This document shows, one piece after another, positions 7,751-17,037 of a stretch of 64,000 bases of DNA. The stretch's first letter is position 1; each line of letters begins with the position of its first letter. The translations under genes and the position numbers were made by a program. This DNA is from Chitinophagaceae bacterium (lineage in GTDB: Bacteria > Bacteroidota > Bacteroidia > Chitinophagales > Chitinophagaceae), in the NCBI GenBank assembly GCA_019638475.1, contig JAHBTR010000005.1, positions 62,001 through 126,000 on the forward strand. The letters are read 5' to 3'. The notes beneath the pieces were generated by a model. The model was not told the origin of the DNA. It saw only the letters and a list, made by a program, of their open reading frames with translations, and ran no database searches.

Positions 7751-8004
7751 AAGCGTAGGACGACCGAACTACACAAACAAAGCAACGGACAACATTGACA
7801 GGTGGACAACATACAGACCATATTGCGACAGGACAACGAGTAAGCCGACACGCAATGCCTGACCCTATGTATTTTTTATTTTCCCCACCGCACATTTTTA
7901 TTCAATTTTGCCGACACACAGCAAGCACACCCAAGCCCACCCGCCACCCGACATTTCTAATTTTTGGCAATTTATCAACATTGCTGCCGTTTCATAGATT
8001 TTTG
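7751..8004 (+). other. C8 leader with shared blocks, no gene
   Basis: No gene is seen. It holds GTAGGACGAC (7755-7764), found at the same distance from the crossover in C3 and (as GTAGGACACC) C11, and a block starting CCAAGCCCACCC (7931-7953) shared with the leaders of C11 and C12. The strand is rich in A, C and GACA and poor in T. Confidence 0.6.
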
Positions 8005-8012
8005 TATCTTTG
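8005..8012 (+). promoter_or_regulatory. Bacteroidota -7 box of the AbiE/helicase operon
   Basis: TATCTTTG fits TAnnTTTG. A TTG-like element (ATTG, 7979-7982) lies about 22 bases upstream. Transcription would start near 8018, only about 10 bases before the proposed start of the antitoxin gene. Confidence 0.55.
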
Positions 8013-8027
8013 CTAAAATTTTAAGAA

Positions 8028-8774
8028 ATCATCGCAACAGACAAACTACATACCGACAAATTAAAACGCCATTTCAAGAACAAATCTGTTTTTGAAACAC
8101 AAGACATTGTTGCGTTCTACGAACAAATCGAAAAGGGCATCAAACCAACAACGGTAAATTGGCGTGTGTACACTTTGGTTCAAGAGGGCGTTTTGCAACG
8201 CATAGGCAGAGGAAAATTTACACTTGGCGAAGGCAAAAACTATGTTCCCGAAATTTCATCGGCAACAAAAACTGTTTTCAAGAAATTAAAAGCAGAATTT
8301 CCCTATGCCAATTTGTGCGTTTGGAACACTTCCGTTTTAAACGAATTTATGCAGCACCAACCTAACCGATTTTTTGTGTTAGTGGAAACAGACAAAGAAA
8401 CAACCAATTCTGTTTTTTACTTTTTGCGTGAAATAAAAAAATCGGTTTTTATTGAACCGACAAAAGATATTTTGGAAAAATATGTGCTAAAAGAAAATGA
8501 AGTGTTTATAGTAAAACCTCTTATTTCGGAAGCACCAACGCAAAACATAAACGGAGTTGAAACGGCAACCATAGAAAAAATGTTAGTGGATATTTTTTGC
8601 GATGACGTAATTTTTTCGGCTCAACAAGGTGCTGAAATGCGCACTATTTTCATAGAGACATTTAGAAAATACACCATTAACCAAAGCAAAATGCTTCGCT
8701 ATGCCGACAGACGAAGAAAAAAAGAAGAACTAAACCAATTTGTAAAAACAATTTCAAATTTATGGCAGCAATAA
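8028..8774 (+). CDS. AbiEi-like antitoxin (DUF6577 type), non-canonical start
   Basis: About 248 aa. The open frame runs from 8025 after a stop at 8022 and contains no ATG, GTG or TTG until GTG 8166, yet the translated N-terminus (KLHTDKLKRHFKNKSVF, DIVAFYEQI, TTVNWRVYTLVQEG, RIGRGKFTLGEG) is the expected winged-helix of AbiEi antitoxins. Start must be ATC 8028 or 8031, or a mutated ATG. The antitoxin represses its operon and neutralises AbiEii in type IV toxin-antitoxin systems. It is 22 bases ahead of the toxin gene in C8. The family is clear; the start is the uncertain part. Confidence 0.75.
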   Translation: MIATDKLHTDKLKRHFKNKSVFETQDIVAFYEQIEKGIKPTTVNWRVYTLVQEGVLQRIGRGKFTLGEGKNYVPEISSATKTVFKKLKAEFPYANLCVWNTSVLNEFMQHQPNRFFVLVETDKETTNSVFYFLREIKKSVFIEPTKDILEKYVLKENEVFIVKPLISEAPTQNINGVETATIEKMLVDIFCDDVIFSAQQGAEMRTIFIETFRKYTINQSKMLRYADRRRKKEELNQFVKTISNLWQQ

Positions 8775-8796
8775 AAATTAACTGCCGTTTTATAGA

Positions 8797-9864
8797 ATGA
8801 TAAATAGAACCGAAATATCAAGCGAGTGGCTTAATCAAGTATCAAAGCAACACCGAAATGCGGATAAAATTCTTGTAGAGAAAGTTATCCGTGCCTTGTT
8901 GCTGTTGGAAGGTTTGGCAAAGCAAAACCTTTCCTTTGTTTTCAAAGGCGGCACAGCGTTGATGTTACATTTCAATTCAACCAAACGACTTTCAATAGAC
9001 ATTGACATTATTCTGCCGAATGAAATCAAAGACTTGGAAAGTATTTTAGATGCAATCGTAAAAGAACAAGGATTTTTGAGAAAAGAACTGCAACACCGAA
9101 GCACAAACTCAAAAATCAAAAAAGAGCATTACAAGTTTTTCTACACTCCTCTGCACAAAACCAACAAAGATGAAGAATATGTTTTGTTGGATATTCTTTT
9201 TGAAGAAGTGAATTACGCCAACTTAATTTCCTTGCCAATCCATTCTGATTTTGTTCCGCAATCGGGCAAACCGCTCACCGTAAACGTGCCGAGCTTGGAA
9301 GATATTTTGGGCGACAAACTCACTGCGTTTGCACCCAACACCACAGGCATTCCCTACTTCAAAAAAGACGACAGTATGAGTATGGAAATCATCAAACAAC
9401 TTTACGACATCGGAAATTTGTTTGATGCAGTAAACGATATTGAAACTATTAAAACTACGTTTTATCGTTTTGCTAAAACCGAAATTGCTTATCGCAATTC
9501 CGCAGGAATTTCTGAAAGTGATGTATTGGAAGATATTTACGAAACGGCTCTTTGCATTGTAAGCAGAGGAACAGACGGAAAAGGCAATTTTGATGAACTG
9601 TTAAACGGTATTTTACGAATGAAAGGTTTTATATTTTCAGAAACATATCACATTGAAAAAGCAATCACCCACGCTTCAAAGGCGGCTTACCTTTCGGCTT
9701 TGATACAACACAATGCAAAAACGATTGATAAGTTTGAAAATCCGCTTCAATTAAAAGATTGGCAGATTGGCGAGCCGCTCAACAACAAGTTGAACAAGCT
9801 GAAAAAATCCAATCCCGAAGCGTTTTTTTATTGGTATAAGATTTATGAACTGAAAAGCAAATAA
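8797..9864 (+). CDS. AbiEii-like nucleotidyltransferase toxin
   Basis: 355 aa. The nucleotidyltransferase signature FVFKGGTALMLHF followed by RLSIDIDIILP gives the Gly-Gly-Ser/Thr motif and the two metal-binding Asp residues (about 70 and 72). A second block LEDILGDKLTAFAP is also typical of AbiEii. Such toxins transfer nucleotides, e.g. to tRNA, and stop growth when phage infection upsets the antitoxin. It follows the AbiEi-like gene by 22 bases and precedes the giant helicase by 23, so three genes form one operon within C8. Confidence 0.85.
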   Translation: MINRTEISSEWLNQVSKQHRNADKILVEKVIRALLLLEGLAKQNLSFVFKGGTALMLHFNSTKRLSIDIDIILPNEIKDLESILDAIVKEQGFLRKELQHRSTNSKIKKEHYKFFYTPLHKTNKDEEYVLLDILFEEVNYANLISLPIHSDFVPQSGKPLTVNVPSLEDILGDKLTAFAPNTTGIPYFKKDDSMSMEIIKQLYDIGNLFDAVNDIETIKTTFYRFAKTEIAYRNSAGISESDVLEDIYETALCIVSRGTDGKGNFDELLNGILRMKGFIFSETYHIEKAITHASKAAYLSALIQHNAKTIDKFENPLQLKDWQIGEPLNNKLNKLKKSNPEAFFYWYKIYELKSK

Positions 9865-9887
9865 AAACAAAGAAGTTGAAACTATAA

Positions 9888-12800
9888 ATGAACTCTATTG
9901 CATTCATTGATACGGAGGTTGAACCTAAGAGCGGAAAAGTTCTTGACATTGGAAGTGTCAAGGACAACGGGGCTTCTTTCCATAAAACTTCGGTAGCCGA
10001 CTTTATACAGTTTATCAATGGAACTCAATTCGTCTGCGGACACAACATTTTCAATCACGACATCAAATACATTGGCAAAGCTCTCAATGATGCAGGAATA
10101 AGTTCGGCAAACATCATTGACACCTTGTTTCTTTCGCCTTTGCTTTTCCCGACAAAGCCGTATCATAAACTACTCAAAGACGACAAACTTCAATCGGAAG
10201 ACACAAACAATCCGTTGAACGATTCTATCAAAGCAAAAGATTTGTTGAATGACGAAATTGCTACTTTCAAGCAGACAGACGACACGCTCAAACAAATTTT
10301 TTATTTGCTGTTATACGACAAAAAAGAGTTCCACGCATTTTTTCGTTACATCAGATACAATAGTACAAGCACAGACATTGAAAAACTAATTCGTGAAAAA
10401 TTCAAAAACGAACTTTGCGAACAAGTTGATTTAGCGAAAATTATTTCAGAAAAACCGATTGAACTTGCTTACTGTTTATCGCTGATAAATTCTTTTATTC
10501 AATACAAAAAAATCCATTCCATAACGCCACCATGGGTTTTAAAAAATTATCCCGAAGTTGAACGGATAATGTTTCGTTTACGAAACAAACCTTGTGTAAG
10601 CGGTTGTGAGTATTGCAACAGCGTTTTAGACGCACACAAAGGACTGAAACGATTTTTCGGTTTTGATTCCTACAGAAGTTACGGTGGCGAACCGTTGCAA
10701 GAAAAAGCGGTTAAAGCTGCGATTGACAATAAATCTATACTTGCTGTTTTTCCGACAGGTGGCGGAAAGTCAATCACATTTCAAGTTCCCGCTTTGATGA
10801 GCGGAGAAACTTCAAAAGGTTTAACCGTTGTGATTTCGCCTTTGCAATCGCTAATGAAAGACCAAGTTGACAACCTTGAAAAAGTTGGAATTACTGATGC
10901 GGTTACAATAAACGGTTTACTTGACCCAATTGAAAGAGCAAAGTCTTTTGAAAGAATTGAAGAAGGTTCGGCTTCTATTCTTTACATATCGCCAGAATCG
11001 CTACGCTCAAAAACGATTGAACGTTTAGTTTTGGGTAGAAAAGTTGCACGTTTTGTTATTGATGAAGCTCACTGTTTTTCTTCGTGGGGACAAGATTTTA
11101 GAGTTGATTATTTATACATCGGAGATTTCATCAAAACGATTCAAGAAAAGAAAAATCTTGAAGATGGTATTCCTGTTTCGTGTTTCACTGCAACAGCTAA
11201 ACAAAAAGTAATTGAAGACATACGAGATTATTTCAGAGAAAAACTTTCGCTTAATCTTGAATTGTTTACTTCAACAGCATCACGAACAAATCTTAAATAC
11301 AAAATTTTTGAAAAAGGAGACGAAGAAGAAAAATACCAAACAGCGAGAGACTTAATTGAAGAAAAAAATTGCCCGACTATCATTTATGTTTCACGAACAC
11401 GAAAAGCCTACACGCTTGCTGAACGCTTGAAAGAAGACGGTTTTAGTGCAAAACCGTATCACGGTAAAATGGATAAGCAGGAAAAATCTGAAAATCAAGA
11501 TTCGTTTATCAATGGAGAAACTCAAATAATGGTGGCTACTTCTGCTTTTGGAATGGGCGTTGACAAAAAAGACGTTGGAATGGTCATTCACTATGAAATT
11601 TCCGATTCACTTGAAAACTATATTCAGGAAGCAGGACGAGCAGGACGAGACGAAAATATTACAGCGGATTGTTTTGTGCTGTTTAACGAAGAAGATTTAA
11701 GCAAACATTTTATTCTTTTAAATCAAACCAAGCTTTCCATTAAAGAAATTCAGCAAGTTTGGAAAGCCATAAAAGATATTACAAGATTCCGTTCATCGGT
11801 TTCAAATTCCGCTTTGGAAATTGCACGAAAAGCAGGTTGGGATGACAATGTTGTTGAAATTGAAACAAGAGTTACAACAGCCATTGCAGCGTTGGAAGAT
11901 GCAGGATATTTGAAACGAGGACAAAATATGCCACGAGTTTTTGCCAATAGTATTCTTGCAAAAAATGCACAAGAAGCCATTGACAAAATCAATGCTTCGG
12001 AAAAATTTGTTGGAAACCAAAAAGAAAAAGGTGTAAGAATTATCAAGAAACTTTTTTCAAGCAAAAGCAGAAAGCAATCAAGCGATGAAGTTGCAGAATC
12101 AAGAATTGATTACATCAGCGACCATTTAGGAATTGTAAAAGAAGAAGTGATAAACATTGTCAATCTTTTGCGTGAAGAAAAGATTTTAGCCGATGCAAAA
12201 GATTTAACCGCTTTTATCAAAAAAGGAGAAAACAAAAATCGTTCGTTCAACATCGTTGACACATTCAGTAAAATTGAAAACTTTTTGCTTCCAATTGTTG
12301 AAGAACAAGAAAAAGTATTTCACATTAAAGAACTGAACGAACAAGCCGAAGAAAAAGGACTTGACGACATCAGCACCAATAAGATTAAAACCATTTTCAA
12401 TTTTTGGGCAATCAAAAATTGGGTTAAGCGACAACGTTTAGAATCAAAAAATCACGTTGCTGTTCTTTCATTACACCCGAAAGAATTATTGAAAGACAAA
12501 TTAGAGAAACGACACGCTTTGGCAAAATTTATTGTTGAGTTTCTCTATGAAAAAAGTAATGTGAACGCTTCGGAAAAAGATTCTACAAAAGAAGAAGTGC
12601 TCGTTGAATTTTCAGTTCAAGAATTAAAAACCGCTTACGAGAAAAGTTCAAGTTTGTTTAAAGTGGACATCAACCTTGACGATATTGAAGATACGTTATT
12701 TTACTTGTCAAGAATTGAAGCGATAAAGATTGAAGGCGGTTTTCTTGTTGTGTATAATCGTTTGACCATTGAACGAACTGAACAAGACAACAAAAAACGT

Positions 12801-14708
12801 TATACAAAAGACGATTATCAAAAACTGCATCAGTTTTACGAAAACAAAGTTCAGCAAATTCACATCGTTGGCGAATACGCCAAAAAAATGATTGAGGACT
12901 ACAAAAGTGCTTTGCAGTTTGTAGAAGATTATTTTCATTTAAATTATTCATCGTTTTTACACAGATATTTTCCGGGCAGTCGTCAAAATGAAATCAAACG
13001 AAACATTACGCCAGCTAAATTCAGACAACTTTTCGGAGAACTTTCGCCAACACAATTAAAAATCATAAACGACAACGAAACGAAACATATTGTTGTTGCT
13101 GCGGGTCCGGGAAGCGGAAAAACAAGAGTTTTAGTTCACAAATTGGCTTCATTACTTTTAATGGAAGATGTGAAACACGAACAGTTGCTTATGATTACGT
13201 TTTCAAGAGCAGCAGCAACCGAATTTAAAAAGCGTTTATTAAAACTTATCGGAAACGCAGCAAACTTTATTGAAATAAAAACTTTCCATTCTTACTGTTT
13301 TGATTTGTTGGGCAAAGTCGGCAGTTTGGAAAAATCAGACGAAATTCTAAAAAAGACAATTCAGAAAATAAAGAATAACGAAGTTGAAGCAAGCCGAATA
13401 ACAAAAACCGTTTTGGTAATTGACGAAGCACAAGATATGGACAAAGACGAGTTCGATTTGATAAGTGCGTTAATGGAACAAAATGAAGAAATGCGAGTAA
13501 TTGCCGTTGGCGATGACGACCAAAATATTTATGAATTTAGAGGCGCAAGTTCAAAACATCTTGAACAATTCATTCAGGCGAACAATGCAGTCAAACACGA
13601 ATTAGTAGAGAATTACAGAAGCAAAATCAATCTTGTTGATTTTTCAAATCAATTTGTAAAACGGATTTCTTACCGATTAAAACAAACGCCAATTATTGCA
13701 AAGCAAAATGACAACGGAAAAATAAAAATCGTGCGTTATCAAACTGGAAACCTGATCAATCCACTTGTGCAAGACATTCTCACAACAGGACTTTCGGGAA
13801 CAACTTGTGTATTGACAAAGACAAACGAAGAAGCATTACAAATTACAGGATTGCTTTTGAAAAATGGTATTCAAGCAAAATTAATTCAGTCCAATGACGG
13901 TTTCAGTTTATACAATCTTAATGAAGTCCGCTATTTTTTAAGCCATTTGAATTTAGCTGATGATGTTTACATAATCAACGATGATGTTTGGTTAAACGCA
14001 AAACGTGAAGTTGTAAACAAATATCGACACAGCACCAAATTGGAAATTTTAGGAAACATCATCAAAGAATTTGAAGCAAGCAATCCGAAAAAGAAATACA
14101 AATCCGACTTAGAAGTTTTCATTCGTGAATCCAAACTTGAAGATTTTTATAGCGAAAATGGCGAGGCAATTTTCGTTTCAACAATTCACAAAGCAAAAGG
14201 AAAAGAGTTCGACAATGTTTTTCTAATGCTGGACAGCTTTAATGCCGTATCAGACGAAGCAAATCGGCTGCTTTATGTGGCAATGACAAGAGCAAAAACC
14301 AACTTGACAATTCACCTAAACTCAAACTTTTTTGACAATCTCACAGCAGACAATTTAGAGCGAATTGAAAACAAAGAAACGCATTTACAACCGAACGAAT
14401 TGGCAATGCACTTGTTGTTAAAAGACGTTTGGCTTGACTATTTCATAACCCGACAAGGTTTGATTTCTCAACTAAAAAGCGGAGACAACTTAACACTAAA
14501 AGACGATGAATGTTTAGACGATAAAGGAAAATCTGTTTTAAAGTTCTCTAGGCAGTTCGTTGGACAAATTGAAAATATGAAAGCGAAAAACTATGTATTG
14601 AAAAGTGCAAAAGTGAATTTTATAGTTTATTGGAAAAAAGAAGACACAGAACAAGAAGTGAAAATTATTTTACCCGAACTTTATTTTGAAAGAAAAAATA
14701 ACGAATGA
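9888..14708 (+). CDS. Exonuclease-RecQ-UvrD fusion helicase
   Basis: 1606 aa, three enzyme modules. (1) DEDD-type 3'-5' exonuclease, residues 1-200: FIDTE at 6-10 and CGHNIFNHD near 50-58. (2) RecQ-type SF2 helicase: Walker A PTGGGKS near 290, DEAH near 391, motif VI QEAGRAGRDE near 580, then a winged-helix region. (3) UvrD-type SF1A helicase: GPGSGKTRVL near 1073, VIDEAQD near 1177, GDDDQNIYEFRG near 1206, and YVAMTRAK near 1462. A Cys cluster (PCVSGCEYC, about 240-248) precedes the RecQ part. It should unwind and degrade DNA. Sharing an operon with AbiE suggests phage defence, but this is inference. Confidence 0.9.
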   Translation: MNSIAFIDTEVEPKSGKVLDIGSVKDNGASFHKTSVADFIQFINGTQFVCGHNIFNHDIKYIGKALNDAGISSANIIDTLFLSPLLFPTKPYHKLLKDDKLQSEDTNNPLNDSIKAKDLLNDEIATFKQTDDTLKQIFYLLLYDKKEFHAFFRYIRYNSTSTDIEKLIREKFKNELCEQVDLAKIISEKPIELAYCLSLINSFIQYKKIHSITPPWVLKNYPEVERIMFRLRNKPCVSGCEYCNSVLDAHKGLKRFFGFDSYRSYGGEPLQEKAVKAAIDNKSILAVFPTGGGKSITFQVPALMSGETSKGLTVVISPLQSLMKDQVDNLEKVGITDAVTINGLLDPIERAKSFERIEEGSASILYISPESLRSKTIERLVLGRKVARFVIDEAHCFSSWGQDFRVDYLYIGDFIKTIQEKKNLEDGIPVSCFTATAKQKVIEDIRDYFREKLSLNLELFTSTASRTNLKYKIFEKGDEEEKYQTARDLIEEKNCPTIIYVSRTRKAYTLAERLKEDGFSAKPYHGKMDKQEKSENQDSFINGETQIMVATSAFGMGVDKKDVGMVIHYEISDSLENYIQEAGRAGRDENITADCFVLFNEEDLSKHFILLNQTKLSIKEIQQVWKAIKDITRFRSSVSNSALEIARKAGWDDNVVEIETRVTTAIAALEDAGYLKRGQNMPRVFANSILAKNAQEAIDKINASEKFVGNQKEKGVRIIKKLFSSKSRKQSSDEVAESRIDYISDHLGIVKEEVINIVNLLREEKILADAKDLTAFIKKGENKNRSFNIVDTFSKIENFLLPIVEEQEKVFHIKELNEQAEEKGLDDISTNKIKTIFNFWAIKNWVKRQRLESKNHVAVLSLHPKELLKDKLEKRHALAKFIVEFLYEKSNVNASEKDSTKEEVLVEFSVQELKTAYEKSSSLFKVDINLDDIEDTLFYLSRIEAIKIEGGFLVVYNRLTIERTEQDNKKRYTKDDYQKLHQFYENKVQQIHIVGEYAKKMIEDYKSALQFVEDYFHLNYSSFLHRYFPGSRQNEIKRNITPAKFRQLFGELSPTQLKIINDNETKHIVVAAGPGSGKTRVLVHKLASLLLMEDVKHEQLLMITFSRAAATEFKKRLLKLIGNAANFIEIKTFHSYCFDLLGKVGSLEKSDEILKKTIQKIKNNEVEASRITKTVLVIDEAQDMDKDEFDLISALMEQNEEMRVIAVGDDDQNIYEFRGASSKHLEQFIQANNAVKHELVENYRSKINLVDFSNQFVKRISYRLKQTPIIAKQNDNGKIKIVRYQTGNLINPLVQDILTTGLSGTTCVLTKTNEEALQITGLLLKNGIQAKLIQSNDGFSLYNLNEVRYFLSHLNLADDVYIINDDVWLNAKREVVNKYRHSTKLEILGNIIKEFEASNPKKKYKSDLEVFIRESKLEDFYSENGEAIFVSTIHKAKGKEFDNVFLMLDSFNAVSDEANRLLYVAMTRAKTNLTIHLNSNFFDNLTADNLERIENKETHLQPNELAMHLLLKDVWLDYFITRQGLISQLKSGDNLTLKDDECLDDKGKSVLKFSRQFVGQIENMKAKNYVLKSAKVNFIVYWKKEDTEQEVKIILPELYFERKNNE

Positions 14709-14937
14709 GAAACTCCAACAGCCACACACAGGTGCAAGCACATTTGCAAACCGCACAAGCCGAAACACAAACCAAAGTTTGTAAAAGAGCTTCCACTTTT
14801 CTACCCCTGACAAAAAATTGAATAAAAATTTCCTTCCCTTCTGAAAATAAAAAATACGCAACCACACAAACCGACACGACAATGACAGCCAAACCCACGA
14901 CAGACAAAAACTTGACAACACAGTGGACAAAACGCCT
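14709..14937 (+). other. C8 tail with block shared with C11, no gene
   Basis: 229 bases, A/C-rich, no gene. Positions 14736-14776 (starting AAGCACATTTGCAA, then CGCACAAGCCGA) are nearly identical to 25865-25906 in the tail of C11, although the genes of C8 and C11 are unrelated. Confidence 0.65.
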
Positions 14938-15076
14938 GTGCATAACAGCGGTTTGGTGCAAGCGGGGGGGGTTAGTGCTTCGATTGACAGTTTTTCGGTA
15001 AATTTGAACTTTCGGCTTCGTAGGAAGTTTTGTGGTAAAATCCCCCGCCTGCGCCAAGCCGCAAACCGTTGGCGGC
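14938..15076 (+). repeat. attC-like site 8 (C8/C9 boundary)
   Basis: Left core GTGCATAAC (14938-14946) matches the reverse complement of the C8 start (GTGCCTAAC) at 8 of 9 bases. Right core is GTTGGCGGC (15068-15076). Arms GCGGTTTGGTGCAAGCGGGGG and CCCCCGCCTGCGCCAAGCC pair. TAAATTTG lies in the centre at 14999-15006. 139 bp. Confidence 0.86.
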
Positions 15077-15154
15077 TATGCTAATAGACACCACGTTCCA
15101 ACAAACAGTTGACAATTTGACGACAATTTCAACTGACTTTACTAACATTTTGAG

Positions 15155-15162
15155 TATCTTTG
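15155..15162 (+). promoter_or_regulatory. Probable -7 box of the HindIII-family operon
   Basis: TATCTTTG matches TAnnTTTG, 25 bases before the ATG at 15188. No well-spaced TTG is obvious upstream. The short C9 leader (15077-15154) holds nothing else recognised. Confidence 0.5.
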
Positions 15163-15187
15163 AACTCAATAATTTGACAGATAATAA

Positions 15188-16102
15188 ATGAGTAAAATAA
15201 TATCAGACATAGCAATAAAAAGACGAGATTATTGGGTTGAAGAAATCCGTAAACTTAGTGGACACTTTGGAAACGACACAGAAAAATTAGAAAAGGAATT
15301 AGAAGCAGAAATAAAGAAAAATGGGGTTTCTTCACTAATTGACCATTTAAGACTGTGCGGAAATATCCCTGAGAGCTACGGACACGACACAAGCGAAGAA
15401 AAATTATACTCAAAATATACGGACTGTTTACTTTCTTTTGCTTACACCGCATTAGGTCTCAAAAGTTTAGTGCTAAAAGAAAGAGCAGATGCAGCAGACG
15501 TAGAAGCATTTGCAAAAGATTACAGTTTTGTAGCAGATGCAAAAGCATTTAGATTAAGTAGAACTGCAAAAAATCAAAAAGATTTCAAGGTTCAAGCAAT
15601 GCACGGTTGGAAACGTGGCAAACCTTATGCAATGGTTGTTTGCCCAATTTATCAACTTCCAACTTCTTCAAGCCAAATCTACCAACAAGCAACTACTCAA
15701 AATGTATGTGTTTTTACATATTCACATTTGTCTTTGCTTCTTTCCTATTCAAAAGTTGAAGGACAAGCAAAAGCCCAACAATTATTGAAGAAAATATTCG
15801 AGACAATCCAAGCTCTCAATCCTTCAAAAAATGCAACTGATTATTGGTTAGCAATCAATAAATCTATTCTTTCCTTTTCAAAGAAAATACAACCACTTTG
15901 GGACATAGAAAAAGGGGTAGCGACTGAAAGTATCGCAGTTGCAAAAGATGAAGCATTGACTTTTCTAGCACAAGAAAGAGAAAAAATAATGAGAATGGGT
16001 CATAAAGAAGCATTGAAAGAACTTATCAAAGTTCACAAAATTGAGAGCAGGATTAAAACAATCAATGGAATTTCTGACAACGGACTATTCACACTAAAAT
16101 AA
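15188..16102 (+). CDS. HindIII-family type II restriction endonuclease
   Basis: 304 aa, close to HindIII's 300. The stretch VADAKAFRLSRTAKNQKDFK (115-134) is nearly identical to the HindIII active-site region, giving the D117-x-K119 pair of the PD-(D/E)xK nuclease fold; D104 precedes it as the likely third acidic residue. PTSSSQIYQQAT also matches HindIII's PTTKSQIFKQS. HindIII cuts AAGCTT as a dimer; the same specificity is likely but not proven. The methyltransferase follows after five bases in C9. Confidence 0.93.
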   Translation: MSKIISDIAIKRRDYWVEEIRKLSGHFGNDTEKLEKELEAEIKKNGVSSLIDHLRLCGNIPESYGHDTSEEKLYSKYTDCLLSFAYTALGLKSLVLKERADAADVEAFAKDYSFVADAKAFRLSRTAKNQKDFKVQAMHGWKRGKPYAMVVCPIYQLPTSSSQIYQQATTQNVCVFTYSHLSLLLSYSKVEGQAKAQQLLKKIFETIQALNPSKNATDYWLAINKSILSFSKKIQPLWDIEKGVATESIAVAKDEALTFLAQEREKIMRMGHKEALKELIKVHKIESRIKTINGISDNGLFTLK

Positions 16103-16107
16103 AGAAG

Positions 16108-17037
16108 ATGAACATTGATAAATATATAAACCAAATCATTGAAGGCAACTGTGTTGAAGTAATGAAAAAATTTGATGATGAAGTTATTGATTTAACTGTT
16201 ACTTCACCACCATACGACAATCTTAGAAATTATAAAGGATTTGAATTTCCATTTGAAGATATAGCTAAAGAACTTTACAGAGTTACTAAACAAGGTGGCG
16301 TTGTTGTTTGGGTTGTTAACGATGCAACAATTGAAGGAAGTGAAACAGGAACAAGTTTTAGTCAAGCACTTTATTTCAGAGAAATTGGCTTTAATCTTCA
16401 CGACACAATGATTTTTCGCAAGACAAACCCAATTCCTCAAATTTACCGAAAACGCTACAATAATGAATTTGAATTTATGTTCGTTTTTAGCAAAGGAACA
16501 GTAAAGACACATAATCCATTAATGGTTGACTGTTTACACGCAGGTTTAGAACTTAACGGAACGACCTACAAAAACTTCTCTAAAAACGAGCAGACCAGAG
16601 AAAAAATGGCAAAACCTGTTAAGGACAAAAAAATTAAAGGCAACATTTGGGAATATGTAGTTGGCAAAAAACAAGAAGACCAAGAAGCAAAAGGACACCC
16701 AGCACCATTTCCTTGCGAACTTGTTAGAGACCACATAAAATCGTGGACAAATCAAGGCGACATAGTTTTTGACCCAATGAGTGGAAGTGGAACAGTTGCA
16801 AGAGTTGCAGCAGAAATGGGCAGACAATATATTGGCGTTGACATAAGCCAAGAATATTGTGAAATTGCAAGAAAACGAGTTAAATTAATTGAAAGTACAC
16901 CGACATTATTTATTGTAGAAGAACCCGAAATTGAGTACAACGCAACGACAGAAAAAGAAGCACAGCCACTAACAGGGGTTTTGCAAAATGGCGGGTTCAG
17001 TGCTAAATTGAACGGTAGTAATTCTATTAAAGTTTAG
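16108..17037 (+). CDS. DNA methyltransferase of the HindIII-like system, attC-encoded tail
   Basis: 309 aa, beta-type order: catalytic motif IV TSPPY (32-36) comes before the SAM motif I DPMSGSGTVA (about 222-231). It should methylate the site cut by the upstream nuclease, as an N6-adenine enzyme if that site is AAGCTT. The left core of site 9 begins at 16965 inside the gene, so the last 24 residues (from QPLTGVLQNGG to the end) are encoded by the attC-like repeat. The natural end was probably lost when the cassette formed, or the tail is dispensable. Confidence 0.9.
   Translation: MNIDKYINQIIEGNCVEVMKKFDDEVIDLTVTSPPYDNLRNYKGFEFPFEDIAKELYRVTKQGGVVVWVVNDATIEGSETGTSFSQALYFREIGFNLHDTMIFRKTNPIPQIYRKRYNNEFEFMFVFSKGTVKTHNPLMVDCLHAGLELNGTTYKNFSKNEQTREKMAKPVKDKKIKGNIWEYVVGKKQEDQEAKGHPAPFPCELVRDHIKSWTNQGDIVFDPMSGSGTVARVAAEMGRQYIGVDISQEYCEIARKRVKLIESTPTLFIVEEPEIEYNATTEKEAQPLTGVLQNGGFSAKLNGSNSIKV

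Noticed and set aside
7795-8016. A 73-codon + strand frame in the C8 leader
   Set aside because: Low-complexity Pro/His-rich translation of A/C-rich leader DNA that overlaps the promoter of the AbiE operon.
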